Origin: Mercenaria mercenaria
Lineage: Eukaryota > Mollusca > Bivalvia > Venerida > Veneridae
DNA length: 64,000 nt
Direction of reading: 5' to 3'
NCBI RefSeq assembly: GCF_021730395.1
Contig: NC_069377.1
Location: 71,865,501 to 71,929,500, forward strand
Below the pieces are notes generated by a model, which saw only the letters and a list, made by a program, of their open reading frames with translations, was not told the origin of the DNA and made no database searches. The translations under genes and the position numbers were made by a program. Positions 11,383-23,719 of this stretch are shown here, one piece after another (position 1 is the first letter of the stretch; every line of letters begins with the position of its first letter).

Positions 11383-12635
11383 TTTTACATCTGATGTGCA
11401 TGAAACTTTGTTATATTGTTTGTACCTGTTGAAATCTCGGATGGGCTCTTATATGGGTGACGTGGGGTTAAAAACTAGGTCACTAGATCAAATTAAAGAA
11501 AAAGCTTGTTTACACTCTAGGGGCCACATTTTTTAATCAATGTGCATAAAACTTGGTCAGAATGTTTGTTATCACGAGATCGTAGACGATTATGAATCTG
11601 GGTCACGTGGGGTCAAAAACTAGGTCACTAGGTGAAATAGAATGAAAAGCTTGTTTTCACTCCAGAGGCTGCTTTTTGCTCCAATCTTCAATAAACTTTG
11701 TCAGAATGCTTATCTCCATGAAATCTTGGACGGGTTTGGGTCATTTTGGCTCTAAAACTAGGTCACTAGGTCAAATCAAAGAAAACGCTTGTTTACATTC
11801 AAGAGGCCACATTTTTGGTTCAATCTTAATGAAAATTGGTCAGAATATGTGTCTTAATAAAATCTCCGAAAGTTTAAAAATTGGGTCATGTGGTATCAAA
11901 AATTAGGTCACAAGGCCAAATCGAAGAAAAACCTTGTTTACACTCTACAGGCCACATTTTTGCTCCAATCTTCATGAAACTAGGTCAGAATGTTTATCTT
12001 TTTGAAAACTCGGACGGATTTGAAACTGGGTAATTTAGTTTCAAAAACTGGGTCACTATGTCAAACATGTTTACACTGTTATGGTGTGTTACTCAGGTAA
12101 GCGACCTAGGTTGTTTACTGAATTTTTGTGGAATTTGATCAGAATGTTTGTCTTGATGAAATCTAGGTCAAGTTCGAATATGGGTCATCTTGGTTAAAAA
12201 AATTGGTCACCCGGTCAAGTAAAAGAAAAACTATGTGTGTAACAGGGGTTGCATTTTTCACTGGATATTTGTGAAATTTGGTCAGGGTGATCTTGATGAC
12301 ATCTAGGTCAAGTTTGAATATAGATCATGTGGGGTCAAAACCTAGGTCAAATAAAAAAATCTTGGTGTGTGCAATAGGGGCTGCACTTTTCATCTGAAAT
12401 GCATGAAACTTGGTCAGAATAATTGTCTCCATAAAACCTTGGATGAATTCTTATCTGGGTCACTTGAGGTCAAAAACTAGGTCACAAGGTCAAATCAAAT
12501 AAAAAGCTTGTTTACACTCCATGGGCCAAATGTTTTATTCAGTTTTCATAAACCTTGGTCAGAATGTTATTATGAGGTCTTGGATGAATTTAAATCTGGG
12601 TCACGTGGGGTCAAAAACTAATTCACTAGATCAAC

Positions 12636-12680
12636 CTTTACTGTGTTGGTGCTCCGTAAAACCCAAATAAATAAATAGAT
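12636..12680 (+). mobile_element. 5'-truncated SINE family A tail
   Basis: Only the SINE 3' end remains (tgtgttggtgctccgtaaaa, then aaataaataaat). The sequence tagatcaa occurs on both sides, as expected for a target-site duplication created by L1-type priming. It interrupts the P4 array. Confidence 0.6.
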
Positions 12681-15140
12681 CAAATCAAAGGAAAGCTTGT
12701 TTACACTCTAGAGACCACTGTTTTGCTCCAATCTTCAGGAAACTTTGTCAGAATGTTGTGTCCATGAAATCTTGGACGAGTTCTAAGCTGAGTCATGTTT
12801 GGTCAAAAACTTGGTCACTTGGTCAAATCAAAGAAAATGCTTGTTTACACTCAAGAGTCCACATTTATGGTCCAATCTTAATGAAAATTGGTCCGAATAT
12901 TTGTCTCCATGAAATCTCAGATGAGTTAAAAATTGGATCGGGTAATCTTCATGAAACTTGGTCAGAATGTTTATCTCCTTGAAAACTCTGACGAGTTTGA
13001 AACTGGGACATGCCGTGTTAAAAACTGGGTCACTAGGTCAAACTTGTTTACACTGTTATGGTGTGTTACTCAGGTGACTGACCTAGGGCCATTTTGGCCC
13101 TCTTGTTATATTTTCTGGCCCTGTGGGATCATGGAGTCCATTCAGTGTATATGTAAAGCCGGTGCTAGTGGGTTTGAAGGGTGTTGCACTTTCCAGTATC
13201 TCTCATGAACAAACACAATCAAACCATTATTTTGCTTGGTTTCATTCTATGCTGATTTTATGAACAATGTTTAAAAGCGGTCCATATCCTGCAGTTATTA
13301 TCTATGAAATTGAAGTATCTTAATTCATTGTCACTATAACCCAATTAATGCATCTTGGTAGTATTACACCCTTCTGTAAATATGCCACCAATTTCCATCA
13401 TTTTCCATTATTTTTCATGGCATTCAGTGGCATCTGATGGAAAATATGATGGACAATACTGGCATTTGATAGAAAATTGTTGCCTTTTCCTTACATTGCC
13501 ACTGTTTGCCACCAAATGACAACACAAGTTCCACCAAATGCCACAGAACTGTAGTGGAAATCAGTGGAAAATTGAACTTTGCCATTTTTATGAGTGTAAA
13601 TCAGTGGAAAACACTTAGAATTTTTCTCTCATTCTGAGACTGGAAATTTCTGTGCTGAAATCATTTGTGTAGTGATAAAGCTGAAACAGTAGATTTAAGT
13701 AAAGACTTGTCACATTGAGTTCCTCTTGCAAAACATAATAATTTAATCATAATCATAATTTTTGCTTATAATTATAATGAAGGTGAACTATTGTTTGAGT
13801 CACTCTTAAGCATGTAGTTTATTGTTTAAATTTGCTGTTTCTACTGTGTAACAAGCCTCAATTGAAATAAACATCAAACTTATAGATAGTTAATATTGTT
13901 TCATCATTGTATCTTACTCAAGTTACTGAGAATCTATTTGTTGACTGGCTCTATTTATTATAGGGGCTGTTTCTCTCACAGCATGGCCTTGATACCTATA
14001 CATTGTATAAAAATACATTGTAGACACACTGCAGAGATAAAGGGTTAACTCCGGAATGCTGCTGTGTTATAAATAGAACTCTCAGCCAATGAAAATAAAG
14101 ATATGTAGTACAGCCAAAACACACACAGTAATCCCAACAGTGCTGTTTTATTTCAAAGGCCTTCTAAATATTTAAAAATAGACAAATGAAACATATTCTC
14201 TCTTTAGTAGATATAAGTATTTGTTAAAACATTCTAGTGGAGATTCCTTCAACAATAGATAGCAAAATAGAAAGCTGCTCAAGAATATCAAAAGTTTAAA
14301 AGTAAACAGGAACTTCTTTGTTGGAGATATTCCTTTACACATGCAGCAGGAATTTAAACAGTTTATGTTGCTAAAATAACTTTTAAATGGACACTAGGTA
14401 AGTGCATCCATTTACTTATTTTCTATTTAAACATGTTTTATAACATTCAGGAAGCTTCAGAATAAACTTGAGTAAATTAAATGCTGACTCAATTTTTTCA
14501 AATGACCATTTATTCTTCAGTGATTCATCTCTTGTCAGTTTATATACAAACTAAATCAATAATAAACATAAAAAGGTTTAAATTCCTTTATCATATTAAT
14601 TACTTTTCAGATAAAGTATCAGGTGTGTATATGCAGTACCTGACATATGCCAAAACACACATGGATAAAATTATGAGGCCTGAGACATTTTCAGGCTTCA
14701 GTGATTTACACACTGCAGAATGAATGGTGCTCACAGAGAAACCCTATTGATGTGTAAATTTTTGTAAGTATTCTGCAGGTACTTTAATCCAGCACAAAAC
14801 CCACTGAACAGTGTTTATTGTAAGGAATGTTCTTGTAACATCTTTTTACTTAACAGTTCTAGTAAACTTCTACCTTAATACAAAACAATTTTCTTTTATC
14901 TAAGTATATTCACTTCAAGAATGTTTAAGTCTAATGAGCAAAGTTGAATTAAGTGCTTTAATAATATCATGAAAATGATGTGAATTAATTGACAGTTTAA
15001 AAAGGAAAAATTACATAAGCTACTCTAATGATTATATTCCTTTCTTTCATTATTTATTTCATATCATGTTTCAAACACATGCAGTGATGGTATAAACCTC
15101 ATGGACTTGATGGCAAATGGTGGAAAACAGTGGCATTCTC

Positions 15141-17345
15141 CATAGATAGAGGTAGATAGATTTATTTCTGCATAAAATGTATACAAAACATGGTAAAATA
15201 GATATCAAACATATATGTAAAAGAACATAAATGAATTGAATATAATGCCATATTGCCATGCCAACTACATTATACACAAAGGATAACACAAAAAGGGACA
15301 AAGATGTCTCTTATTTCCATTGTGGTCCTTATAATAATAATTACAGTTTGACAAAGGAAGACATTGTTATCACAGTTAACTTTATCATGAAAGACTTGTG
15401 GAAAAACAATTACAATATCGTATGTCATAAAAAGTATCACAATTAGGCAAATACACTTAATAAAACTATTGCCGATAATTATTGAACTTAAATGTAGTCT
15501 AAAATGAAATCACAATTGGATAAAAATACTAACATGAAATAATTGCAATAATGTTAAAACGAATATATCATTGTGCAAAAAGGTGCTTTTTGATATTGAC
15601 TTTAAACTTATTATAGGACTGAATATCCCTTATATGCTGTGGTAAATTATTCCATAAGGAACAACCTTTGTACGCAAAAGATCGTATGCCAAAACTTTTA
15701 ACCTTTGGAATAGAGTATCTGCTACTATCAGCAAAATTGAAATTAGTGTTTAATTGTTTTTCTGTAGTTGTAACTCGGAATCTAGTATTGTAATTGTGAA
15801 CAGAACTGGCCAAAACAAAATTTTCTTCCATATAGTAAGTAGCTGCATGGGAAGACATTTTAAAAACATGGCAAAGTGTCTTAAAGTCAACTCTTTTGGC
15901 AACCGATAGCCATCCTAAAGAGGAAAAATGTCCTTTGTCAATATGAGATCTACAGTCTAAATCTAAAACAAATCGTATGAGTTTATTTTGTGATATTTGC
16001 AACTTGTTTCTGAGCTCTTGGGTAATTGAATAAAACCATACTGAAGAGGCATAATCAAAATGACACTGAATAAGAGAATTTACTAATAGCTTTTTAGTGT
16101 GCAAGTTGAGATAATCCTTTTTTCTGTACAAAAATTTTAGTCTAGAATTAACTTTCTGTATAACTGACATGACCATAGACTCAAAAGTTAAACTTTGATC
16201 AATTGTAGCACCCAAGTGTTTCACTGAGCCTTTCGACTGAATCGCATGTCCATTGCAAGTGACATTTAGATTAGGTTGCGATTTTAACCTCCCCCTAGAT
16301 CCAAATAATATAGCTTCAGTTTTGCCCAAGTGTAGTGAAAGTTTGTTACAAATGAGCCACTCACTAACTGTTTCAAGTTCTGAACTGAGTATGGATTCAA
16401 TTTCCTCTTTATTTTTTCCAGAAACTAAAATTGCAGAGTCATCAGCATATAATAACAATTTATGTTTGACTACAGCTGACATGTCATTCACGTAAATTAA
16501 AAACAAAAGAGGGCCAAGGATGGAGCCTTGAGGCACTCCACAAGATATGTTAGCATAAGGTGAATGCGTCCCTGTCACATCTACAATTTGGCGCCTGTCG
16601 GACAAATATGAAGAAAACCAATTAACAGAAGATTCTGCAAGTCCAAGAGCTTCTAGCTTTGTTAAAAGAATGGTGTGATTAACAGTATCAAAGGCTTTTT
16701 GTAGGTCGATTAGCACCATGCCAACAAAATGAGATTTATCCATCTGAAATCGTATAAAATCGGTCAAATGTAAGAGACAAGTTTCTGTAGAGAACTTGCG
16801 TCTGAAACCAGATTGATAATCATACAACAAATTCTTACTTGTCAGGTAACCTTCAACTTGGTCGTAAATAACTCTCTCTAAGACCTTTGATAAAATACAT
16901 AGAATAGAAACAGGGCGATAATTGCCAACATCAGTTTTATCATTCTTTTTGTAAAGTGGAACTACACGTGCTAATTTCAAATCATCAGGGACAACACCTT
17001 GAATGATTGATAAGTTAATAATATGTGACAACGGATGTGCAATAATTTCACAGGAATCCTTCACAAATCTTGAGGGAATACCATCAAGTCCAGTGGCCTT
17101 TTTTGTACCAAGAGATTTAATATATTTTAAAACAGTACTTTCAGATACAATGCCAAAACGGAAATTATCTGGTTTCACTCCCTTTGATGAGTAGAAATTA
17201 AAAACAAAATTCCTACCAAATTTATCAATGACCTTTGGTAATTTTGCAACAAGCTTACTAGCAATAGAAGTATAAAAGGAATTAAAACGTTCAGCAATCA
17301 TCGATTTGTCAAAACACAGTTCATTATCAATAAACAAGCCAATAT
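15141..17345 (-). mobile_element. 5'-truncated LINE inserted in the right arm of the 4.4 kb element
   Basis: The minus strand carries a reverse transcriptase frame (15568-17337), a short 3' UTR and a tail with atctatctacctctatct near 15141. The arm repeats of the host element (gtggcattctcc at 15130, atggcaaacggtggc at about 17380) resume directly outside. No endonuclease domain is present, so the copy was truncated at its 5' end on insertion. Confidence 0.7.
15568..17337 (-). CDS. LINE reverse transcriptase frame (ORF2 C-terminal part)
   Basis: A continuous frame of 589 codons without a stop. It shows the ordered non-LTR reverse transcriptase motifs: ARVVPLYKKND...NYRPVSIL, LIDLQKAFDTVNH (motif A), GVPQGSILGPLLFLIYVNDM (motif B), LLYADDSAIL (motif C, YADD) and KTEAILFG. 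The C-terminal end has YNTR and LWNNLPQHIR, typical of CR1/jockey-like elements. The frame has no ATG at its start because the element is truncated. An unbroken frame points to a fairly recent insertion. Placement in a precise clade would need a tree. Confidence 0.85.
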   Translation of the reverse strand: MFIDNELCFDKSMIAERFNSFYTSIASKLVAKLPKVIDKFGRNFVFNFYSSKGVKPDNFRFGIVSESTVLKYIKSLGTKKATGLDGIPSRFVKDSCEIIAHPLSHIINLSIIQGVVPDDLKLARVVPLYKKNDKTDVGNYRPVSILCILSKVLERVIYDQVEGYLTSKNLLYDYQSGFRRKFSTETCLLHLTDFIRFQMDKSHFVGMVLIDLQKAFDTVNHTILLTKLEALGLAESSVNWFSSYLSDRRQIVDVTGTHSPYANISCGVPQGSILGPLLFLIYVNDMSAVVKHKLLLYADDSAILVSGKNKEEIESILSSELETVSEWLICNKLSLHLGKTEAILFGSRGRLKSQPNLNVTCNGHAIQSKGSVKHLGATIDQSLTFESMVMSVIQKVNSRLKFLYRKKDYLNLHTKKLLVNSLIQCHFDYASSVWFYSITQELRNKLQISQNKLIRFVLDLDCRSHIDKGHFSSLGWLSVAKRVDFKTLCHVFKMSSHAATYYMEENFVLASSVHNYNTRFRVTTTEKQLNTNFNFADSSRYSIPKVKSFGIRSFAYKGCSLWNNLPQHIRDIQSYNKFKVNIKKHLFAQ

Positions 17346-17934
17346 TACTATATTACATGCTGGTTGGTGGAGATATATCTATGGCAAACGGTGGCATTTA
17401 GAGAAAAACAGTGGCCTATTTTACACTGATTGCCACAACAGTTATGGTGGCAAATAGTTGAAAATTTTAGTGGCAAATGGTGAAATACGTTCCAATACTC
17501 CACTGATAGTGGCATTCAATGGAAAGCAATGGCAGTTTTTACATCAATATGTGACAGTGGCAAACAGTGAAAAACTTTAATGGCAAATAGTGAAAAATGT
17601 TCCAATACTCCACTGATACTGGCATTTGATGGAAAATGGTGGAAAATTTTGACTGGCCTTTCCATCCTCTATTTTTTCAATGTTTTCCATCAGTTTCCAC
17701 TCAAAGAGGCTTGTTCCAATACTCCACTGTTTTCCAATGATTTTTCAGTGGGAAATGGTGGCAAATTTACAGAAGGGAGAGTGACAGACGGTGTTGTTGT
17801 TACATTGACTCGAATATACCTGATATCACTGTTCCTGCGGATAAAAAAGAGCCATTTAAATGTCATATGGTCATGGTCCCAATTACTAGATATATGAACT
17901 TGTTTTCACCGAGATCATTAAAAAGGGCGTTTTT

Positions 17935-20190
17935 AGCTCACTTGAACTGAAGTTTCAGGGTGAGCTATTAGTATAGGGTGGATGGTCGGGTGTCCGTCGT
18001 CCACAGTTTTACTTAAACATCATTTCTGAAACTACTGGTCAGAATAACACCAAATTTGGTCTGTAGCATCCTGGTGAGGTCCCATATTAAGTTTGTTCAA
18101 ATGGGGGCATTTGGCCCCTTTTAGGGGCTGCTAGAGCTAAAAATAGAATAACTTTTGAACGACTTCTACTCATGAACCACTTGATGGATCTTCATCAAAT
18201 TTGGTCTGTAGCATTGTTATATGGTCCTCTCCCAGATTTGTTCAAATGGGGGCATTGGCCACTTGTAGGGGCTGCTAGAGCTAAAAATAGAAAAACCTTG
18301 AAACGACTTCTTCTCATGAACCGCTTAATGGATCTTCATCAAATTTGGTCTGTAGCATCATTATGAGGTCCTCTTTAAAGTTTATACAAATAGGGGCACT
18401 TGGCCCCTTTTAGGGGCCGCTAGAGCTAAAAATAGAAAAACCTTTAAACAACTTCTTCTCATGAACCGCTTGATGGACCTTCATCACACTTGGTCTGCAG
18501 CATCATTATAAGGTCCTTTCTCAATTTTGTTCAAATTTTAGGGGCTGTTAGGACTAAAAATAGAAATACCTTCAAACAACTTCTTACCATGCACTGCTTG
18601 ATAGATCTTCATTAAACTTGGTCTGTGGCATCATTATATGGTCCTCTCCCAAGTTTGTTCAAATGGGGGCACTTGGCCCCGTTTCGGAGCCGTTGAGCTA
18701 AAAATAGAAATACCTTTTTAGCTCACTTGAGCCAAAGGTTATTGTGAGCTTTTGTGACCGTTAAATGTCCGTCGTGCGACGTGCTTCCTGTGTCATGTGT
18801 CCGTCAACATTTTCTTAAAGAATCTTCTTCTTGAAAACCACTGGGCAAAATTACTCCAAACTTTAAAAGAATGACCCTTGGGTTGCCCCCTTTCAAAATT
18901 TTTCGAAGAATTGAATTCCATGCAGAACTCTGGTTGCCATGGCAACCGAAAGGAATAACTTTAAAAATCTTCTTGTCCAAAACCTCAAGGCGTAGAGCCT
19001 TGATATTTGGCTTGTAACATTATCTAATGTTCCTCTATGAAGATTGTTCAAATTGTGCTTCTGTGGTGAAAAAAGCCCTAACCCCGGGGTCCCAAGTTTT
19101 ACATAGACTTATATAGGAGAAAACTTCAAAAATCTCCTTATCTACAACCACAAGACCTAAGCCTTTGATATTTGGTATGTAGCATTGCCTTGTGGTCCTC
19201 TACCAAAAATATTCACATTATTACCCTGGGTCGAAAAAAGGCCCTGCCCCGGGGGTCTCAAGTTTTACATAGACTTATTTAGGAAAAAAACTTTTAAAAT
19301 CTTCTTGTCTGAAACTGCAAGGCATAGGCTTTTGATATTTGGTATGTTGCCTTGGCTAGTGTTCCTCTACCAGAATTGCTCAAATTATGCCCCTGGGTTG
19401 AAAAGAAGCCCTGCCCTGGGTGTCCCAAGTTTAACATAGACTTACATAGGAAAAAAAAATTCTTGTCTGAAAGTTCAAGGCCTAGGCCTTTGATATTTGG
19501 TATTTAGCATTGCCTAGTGGTCCTCTAACATGATTGTACAAATTATGCCCCTGGGTGAAAAGAGGCCCCACCCTGGGGGTCACTTGTTATATGACTTATA
19601 TAGGAAAAATAATTATAAAATTATCAGATCGTATTTCCTAGACTGTTTGATTATAATTACATGTTGACCCCAAGTGATTAGGGGTCACCTTACTGTGACC
19701 TTGACCTGCAGACCTACTTTCTTGTTTTTTAAGATACAGCCTTGAAACTTGGATGACATGTACAGTTTTGCACACCTATCTTAAAACTGACTTTCAGTGA
19801 CCATGAATGTGACCTACTGACCTACTTTCTTAATATTTTAGCATCAGTTTGCCATTTGAAACATGTGGCTCATATTACTCAGGTGAGCCAGTCAGGGTCA
19901 TCATGACCCTCTTGTCAACAACTTCTTATCATGAACTGCTTGATGGATCTTCACCAAACTTGGTATGTAGCATAACTATATGGTCATATCCCAAGTTTGT
20001 TCAAATAGGGGTACTTGGGACCTTGTAGGGGCCGCTAGAGCTAAAAATAGAAATACTTAAGTCTTTTTTAATTCAGAACTTTAAAAGATAATTTTGATTC
20101 TTTTTAAAATTTAATACTTTGTCACAAGAAAGTTCTAATTAGGTCAAAGTCGGTATCTGTTCGGCGACATAGGCCCACTTGGGCCTCTTG
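17935..20190 (+). mobile_element. P2-family tandem-core element
   Basis: The element starts agctcacttgaactgaagtt and ends cccacttgggcctcttg. Units of about 150-160 bp carry ggtctgtagcat, ttcaaatgggggcacttggc, and gctagagctaaaaatagaa. It is split by a P5 element at 18720-19914: the phrase aaaaatagaaatacctt stops before the insertion and caacttctt resumes after it. No protein is encoded. Confidence 0.65.
18720..19914 (+). mobile_element. P5-family tandem-core element inserted in the P2 element
   Basis: It starts agctcacttgagccaaaggt and ends tcatgaccctcttg. The core repeats phrases such as tttgatatttggtatgtagc and gccctgcccCgggggtc about every 160 bp. It sits in a T run of the surrounding P2 element. 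Confidence 0.6.
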
Positions 20191-20499
20191 TTCATGTTAT
20201 AACTTTAGTCTGAGCATTGGCATGCTGTCACCAAACTTTGCATATAGCAAACTTGTACAAAGAAATAGCTGTGGATTGTATTTTGGGGTCGCTATTACTA
20301 AAAACAGGAAAATAAGTTAGCACAGTTACTAATGTGATAAAAGTTAGTTATGTGGATAGTTTAATAGCACCAAAAGATTGGGGGCTTTTAGGTCAAGCCT
20401 ACTGTTACTCCAAACAGAAAAAGCCAGTTTCCACTCATTAACTATACTTTAGATTACTGTATAGAAACTAAACTTGGCCGACATGTACGTAGCTTCTAG

Positions 20500-20994
20500 A
20501 AGAACTAAGATTGAGATTGCATATATACATTCTGCTAAGAGTACAAAAACAACTGCCTATAACATCATTGTTAGACCAACTTTAGAGTATTGTTCCTTAC
20601 CATCAGAAGGATATAGATAAAAAAAAACATTCCGAGGCAAGCTGCGAGATTTGTAGTAAATAATTACAGCAAGACCCCGGGCACAGTCACAAATATCCTA
20701 ACTATTTTAAATTGGAATTCCAGGAAATATAGTAGGTTGGTTTTATTTTATGAAATGGTTCATAATCATGTTGATGTCGATCCTAAACAATATCTCGCTC
20801 CAATCACAGGACAATCTAGACATTACCATCACTTAGCTCTGCAAATACCTTCTACCACAGTTGACTACTACAAGTACTCATTCTTCCCAAGAACTGTGGT
20901 AGAGTGGAACTTCTTTCCATCTCATGTAGTCAGTGCTGAAACAATCTTCGGATTCAAATCAGCACTGGCTGCATCGTTGTTCCAACAATAATTA
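20500..20994 (+). pseudogene. 3' remnant of a second LINE
   Basis: The plus strand encodes the end of a LINE ORF2. An upstream piece reads IIVRPTLEYC with the frame broken soon after, and 20737-20991 gives an open tail with SRHYHHLALQIPST, YYKYSFFPRTVVEWN and a stop. These are the usual C-terminal motifs of CR1/jockey-like ORF2 proteins. The copy is 5'-truncated and interrupted, so it is older than the LINE at 15.1 kb and of a different subfamily. Confidence 0.65.
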
Positions 20995-21639
20995 CTATAT
21001 ATACTTGCTTTTATCCTGTTTTTAACCCTACTAATATTTCTCTTTTCCTGCACAACAGTTTATTAATGTACATGTTTTACATTTAGGGGTGTCAGGTTTT
21101 GCACATTTTTATCACCAGCTGTCCGGGAGTAATAGGCGGACTGAGTAGCTTGGGAAACCTGATAGTCTGTCACTTTTTAACCCCCCCCCCTCCCCGCATG
21201 GCCAAAATGCATCAGTAATTGAACGAGGCCATTATCGTAAAAAAAGAAGCAGATAGTTGTCAGTGGTCAGTAGATGACCTCTATTGCTTTGGGGGCAGTA
21301 GGTTAAAGGTCAATGTCACAGCAACCTTAAGACTGAAAACAGTTTCCAATCGATAACTATTGTACACTGTTGGTGAATCTCTTTTACCTGCTTTAGCTTT
21401 TTTGAGTTTGTTTTTGCCGGTTGAGACATATTTTAGTTGGACCATTTGATTTGTTATACCATGGGCTATATATAGGTTTCATGTGTAAATTTTCATTCCA
21501 TTTCAAAACGCGAACTCCAGTGAGCTATAACAGCGCCCATTGTCAAAGATACCGGTAACCTTGTCACTGATACCCCATCTGGCCATTTTTTGCTTTCTGT
21601 CTTTTAAAGAGCTAGTGTTCAATTTATACATACCCATTT

Positions 21640-21795
21640 AAGCTCGACTGCGATTAAAGCTTTAAGTTTATTTGAATCACTTTCCGAGTCCGCTTCCTGG
21701 TTTCATATGAGGTGTGGTAATGAACCCAGTTGAGCTCGAATCCACGATCTCCGGGTTGTGCAGCCGGTGCAGGGTGACGGTTGCGCTGTTTAAGC
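21640..21795 (-). mobile_element. Old SINE copy (family C)
   Basis: On the minus strand the order is a tRNA-like head (cggctgcacaacccgga, then gtggattcgagctcaa) followed by ccaggaagcgga and agtgattcaa. The same order is seen in the better copy at 30553-30735. This copy is diverged. Confidence 0.45.
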
Positions 21796-22747
21796 TCAGT
21801 TTAAGCTCTCAAGTGGTATTTTTGTCACTGACCGTTTCAAGGCTGTGTCCCACATGGTTCTTTAACGTTTTTTTGTCCAATTTATTTCACTTTTTGTGTG
21901 TGTGTATATATATATATATCACATACAAACACACTGCCTAGGGGTTTTTGTTCTTGGAGTAGCTATTGCGTTCTTGCGTTTTTTTCCCGGTTAACACTGA
22001 AGGATAATTGATTTCAATATAATTTGTCTGTCAACTTGATCAATTAAGGACCTGATTTTTTTTGCATTTTGCTGCTAGTGACTTTCAAGTCCATTCCCTC
22101 TGAGAATTTTTGGGGACTTTCTACTTAAGGTACCAGCAACTGGAGCTTCCTTGCTAGGAAAATGCCCAAGAACAATGTCATACTTTTGTAACAGAAGGGA
22201 CGTGCAGGCATGTTAGGGTGGTAAAACGTTTTTTTTTTAATTAAAAACGGCAAATGATCACTTCCGATTTTAAATATTTCCTTCACTCATTCCTCAAGTG
22301 GCTAGAGACTGTGATGTATATGCAATGGGTTTCCCTAATCCCTTTTTTGTATGACTGATATAAATTGTGACTGTTACTTACGCATTATTTTAGATGTTTA
22401 TAAGTTGTTACAATGAGCCTCTTACAATTCACTTATGAATGGCAATGTACTTTGGTTATATGTAAGTTAACCAAATTCCTACATTGACAACAACCTAAAA
22501 ATTCCGGAAAGCACGTTTTTGAAATTTTAGTAACATCCAACTTTTGGACTAATCGAATTACGCAAAGATATAATTTTAATCATTTTACCACCACACACAT
22601 TTTTGAAATCACAAAATGCACAAAAAAATGTGTTTTCAGAAAATACAGGTGTAAGTGGTCTTTCTTTTTTTAAACTAGAAAATGGTTACATAATACACAA
22701 TATAAAACGCTGTTGTTCAATCTGGAAATCTTGACAGAATAAAACTG

Positions 22748-22885
22748 AGGATTCTTTCACTGGTTGAAGGTGCGGATGGAAATATCTGGCTCGGGTGGTA
22801 ACCAGGCTCTGTCGAGTTACCGCAAACCAGTTACCCAAGAGCCATATATTTCCATCCGTACCTTCAACCAGAGATAGATTCTTTT
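22748..22885. mobile_element. Hairpin element (family B), copy 1
   Basis: The two arms, cactggttgaaggtgcggat and its inverted partner near 22850-22875, are long near-perfect complements around a short centre (aggctctgtcgag). The copy at 31637-31770 shares the centre and the outer arms. It is a foldback-type non-autonomous element. Confidence 0.6.
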
Positions 22886-23522
22886 CCTTGCATGCCTTAT
22901 TCTTCAATTTATAGAAAAACGGATGCCTTTATTTCGAGGACTATTTTATTATAGAAGCGTATGAATTTACGCATTCATTCATAAATTGCAGCACGTGAGT
23001 CATCTTACACCCCGGGGTAAACGAAATGTTTTAGCAGGAAAATCCTGTCTGGCATGCAAGAAACTTTTATCCGTTTTGTTGATGCTGTACCTTCAAACTA
23101 GACCACTACCTTTATAATTTCACCAAGGCGCACAATGACATATATGATAGGTTTTTCAGGTTGTGCCCATGTGTGAAATAAAAACGCGGTAAATCAGCAT
23201 TATTTTCAAATTGGTTTTGAAATGACACTTTGAGTGATACAAACGCACATAAAAGTAAAACTGACATCGTGTTTCGCCAGAAATTTCAAACAAAAATGAA
23301 TTTATTGGAAATCGGCCAGACGGAGGTCTATCTAACTGGTAAAATAAAGTGAAATTTTTACAAAAAAAATCCTACTTCAAGCATTGGAGACCTAAAGGAT
23401 GATTATAGTTAAATCTAAAACTGGATGTTGCAAAATAAAGGCACACTTTAAGGAAAATATTTGCTTCGGATTATCCATACAGAAAGTACAATATCATACT
23501 GCCATTTGAACACTTTTGGGCG

Positions 23523-23719
23523 TTAACCCTTTCCATGCTGGACACGATTGATTCTGCCTTTGCGACCAGTGTAGATCATGATCCGCCTGCACATCCGTGC
23601 AGTTGCTGTTTGCCATTCAGTCAGTATATTTTTGGTAGGCACCCCTTTTAACAGGTACTGTCCAAATTGGAAGATCATGGACAAGTTCATTATAGAAATT
23701 TAGCAGGGTAAAGGTTAAT
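23523..23719. mobile_element. Small TIR element (MITE family A), copy 2
   Basis: The ends are ttaaccctttccatgctg and, reversed, ttaacctttaccctgct. The core holds ctgcctttgcgaccagtg and cctgcacatccgtgcag, which recur in the long hairpin elements at 32355 and 48421. Non-coding. Confidence 0.6.

Larger units (their letters stand above)
9078..13105 (+). repeat. P4-family tandem repeat array with two heads
   Basis: This array is built of about 150-165 bp units that contain gggtcatgtggggtcaaaaa, ctaggtcac and cttcatgaaacttggtcaga. Heads (gtgagctattgtgaccagtc-like) occur at about 9085 and 9690, and tails (gtgttactcaggt...gaccta) at about 12090 and 13060, ending in ccctcttgtt. I read it as two or more adjacent pearl-like elements. 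It is interrupted by a P3 element (10348-11382) and a SINE tail (12636-12680). Confidence 0.6.
13369..17777. mobile_element. 4.4 kb element with long inverted ends rich in TGGAAA/TGGCAAA
   Basis: The left end reads cccttctgtaaatatgccac and the right end, reversed, cccttctgtaaatttgccac. Both arms are hundreds of bases long and consist of variants of ttccat/tgccac on the left and tggaaa/gtggca on the right. The middle (about 13640-15090) shows no reading frame I can identify. A LINE (15141-17345) sits inside the right arm. I see no clear target duplication and no transposase, so the class is unknown. Confidence 0.5.

Noticed and set aside
9078-13208. Frames with repeated SLGQIKENACLHSRGHIF words, as if a repeat protein
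   Set aside because: They are translations of P4 tandem units in non-coding repeats, with stops between most units.
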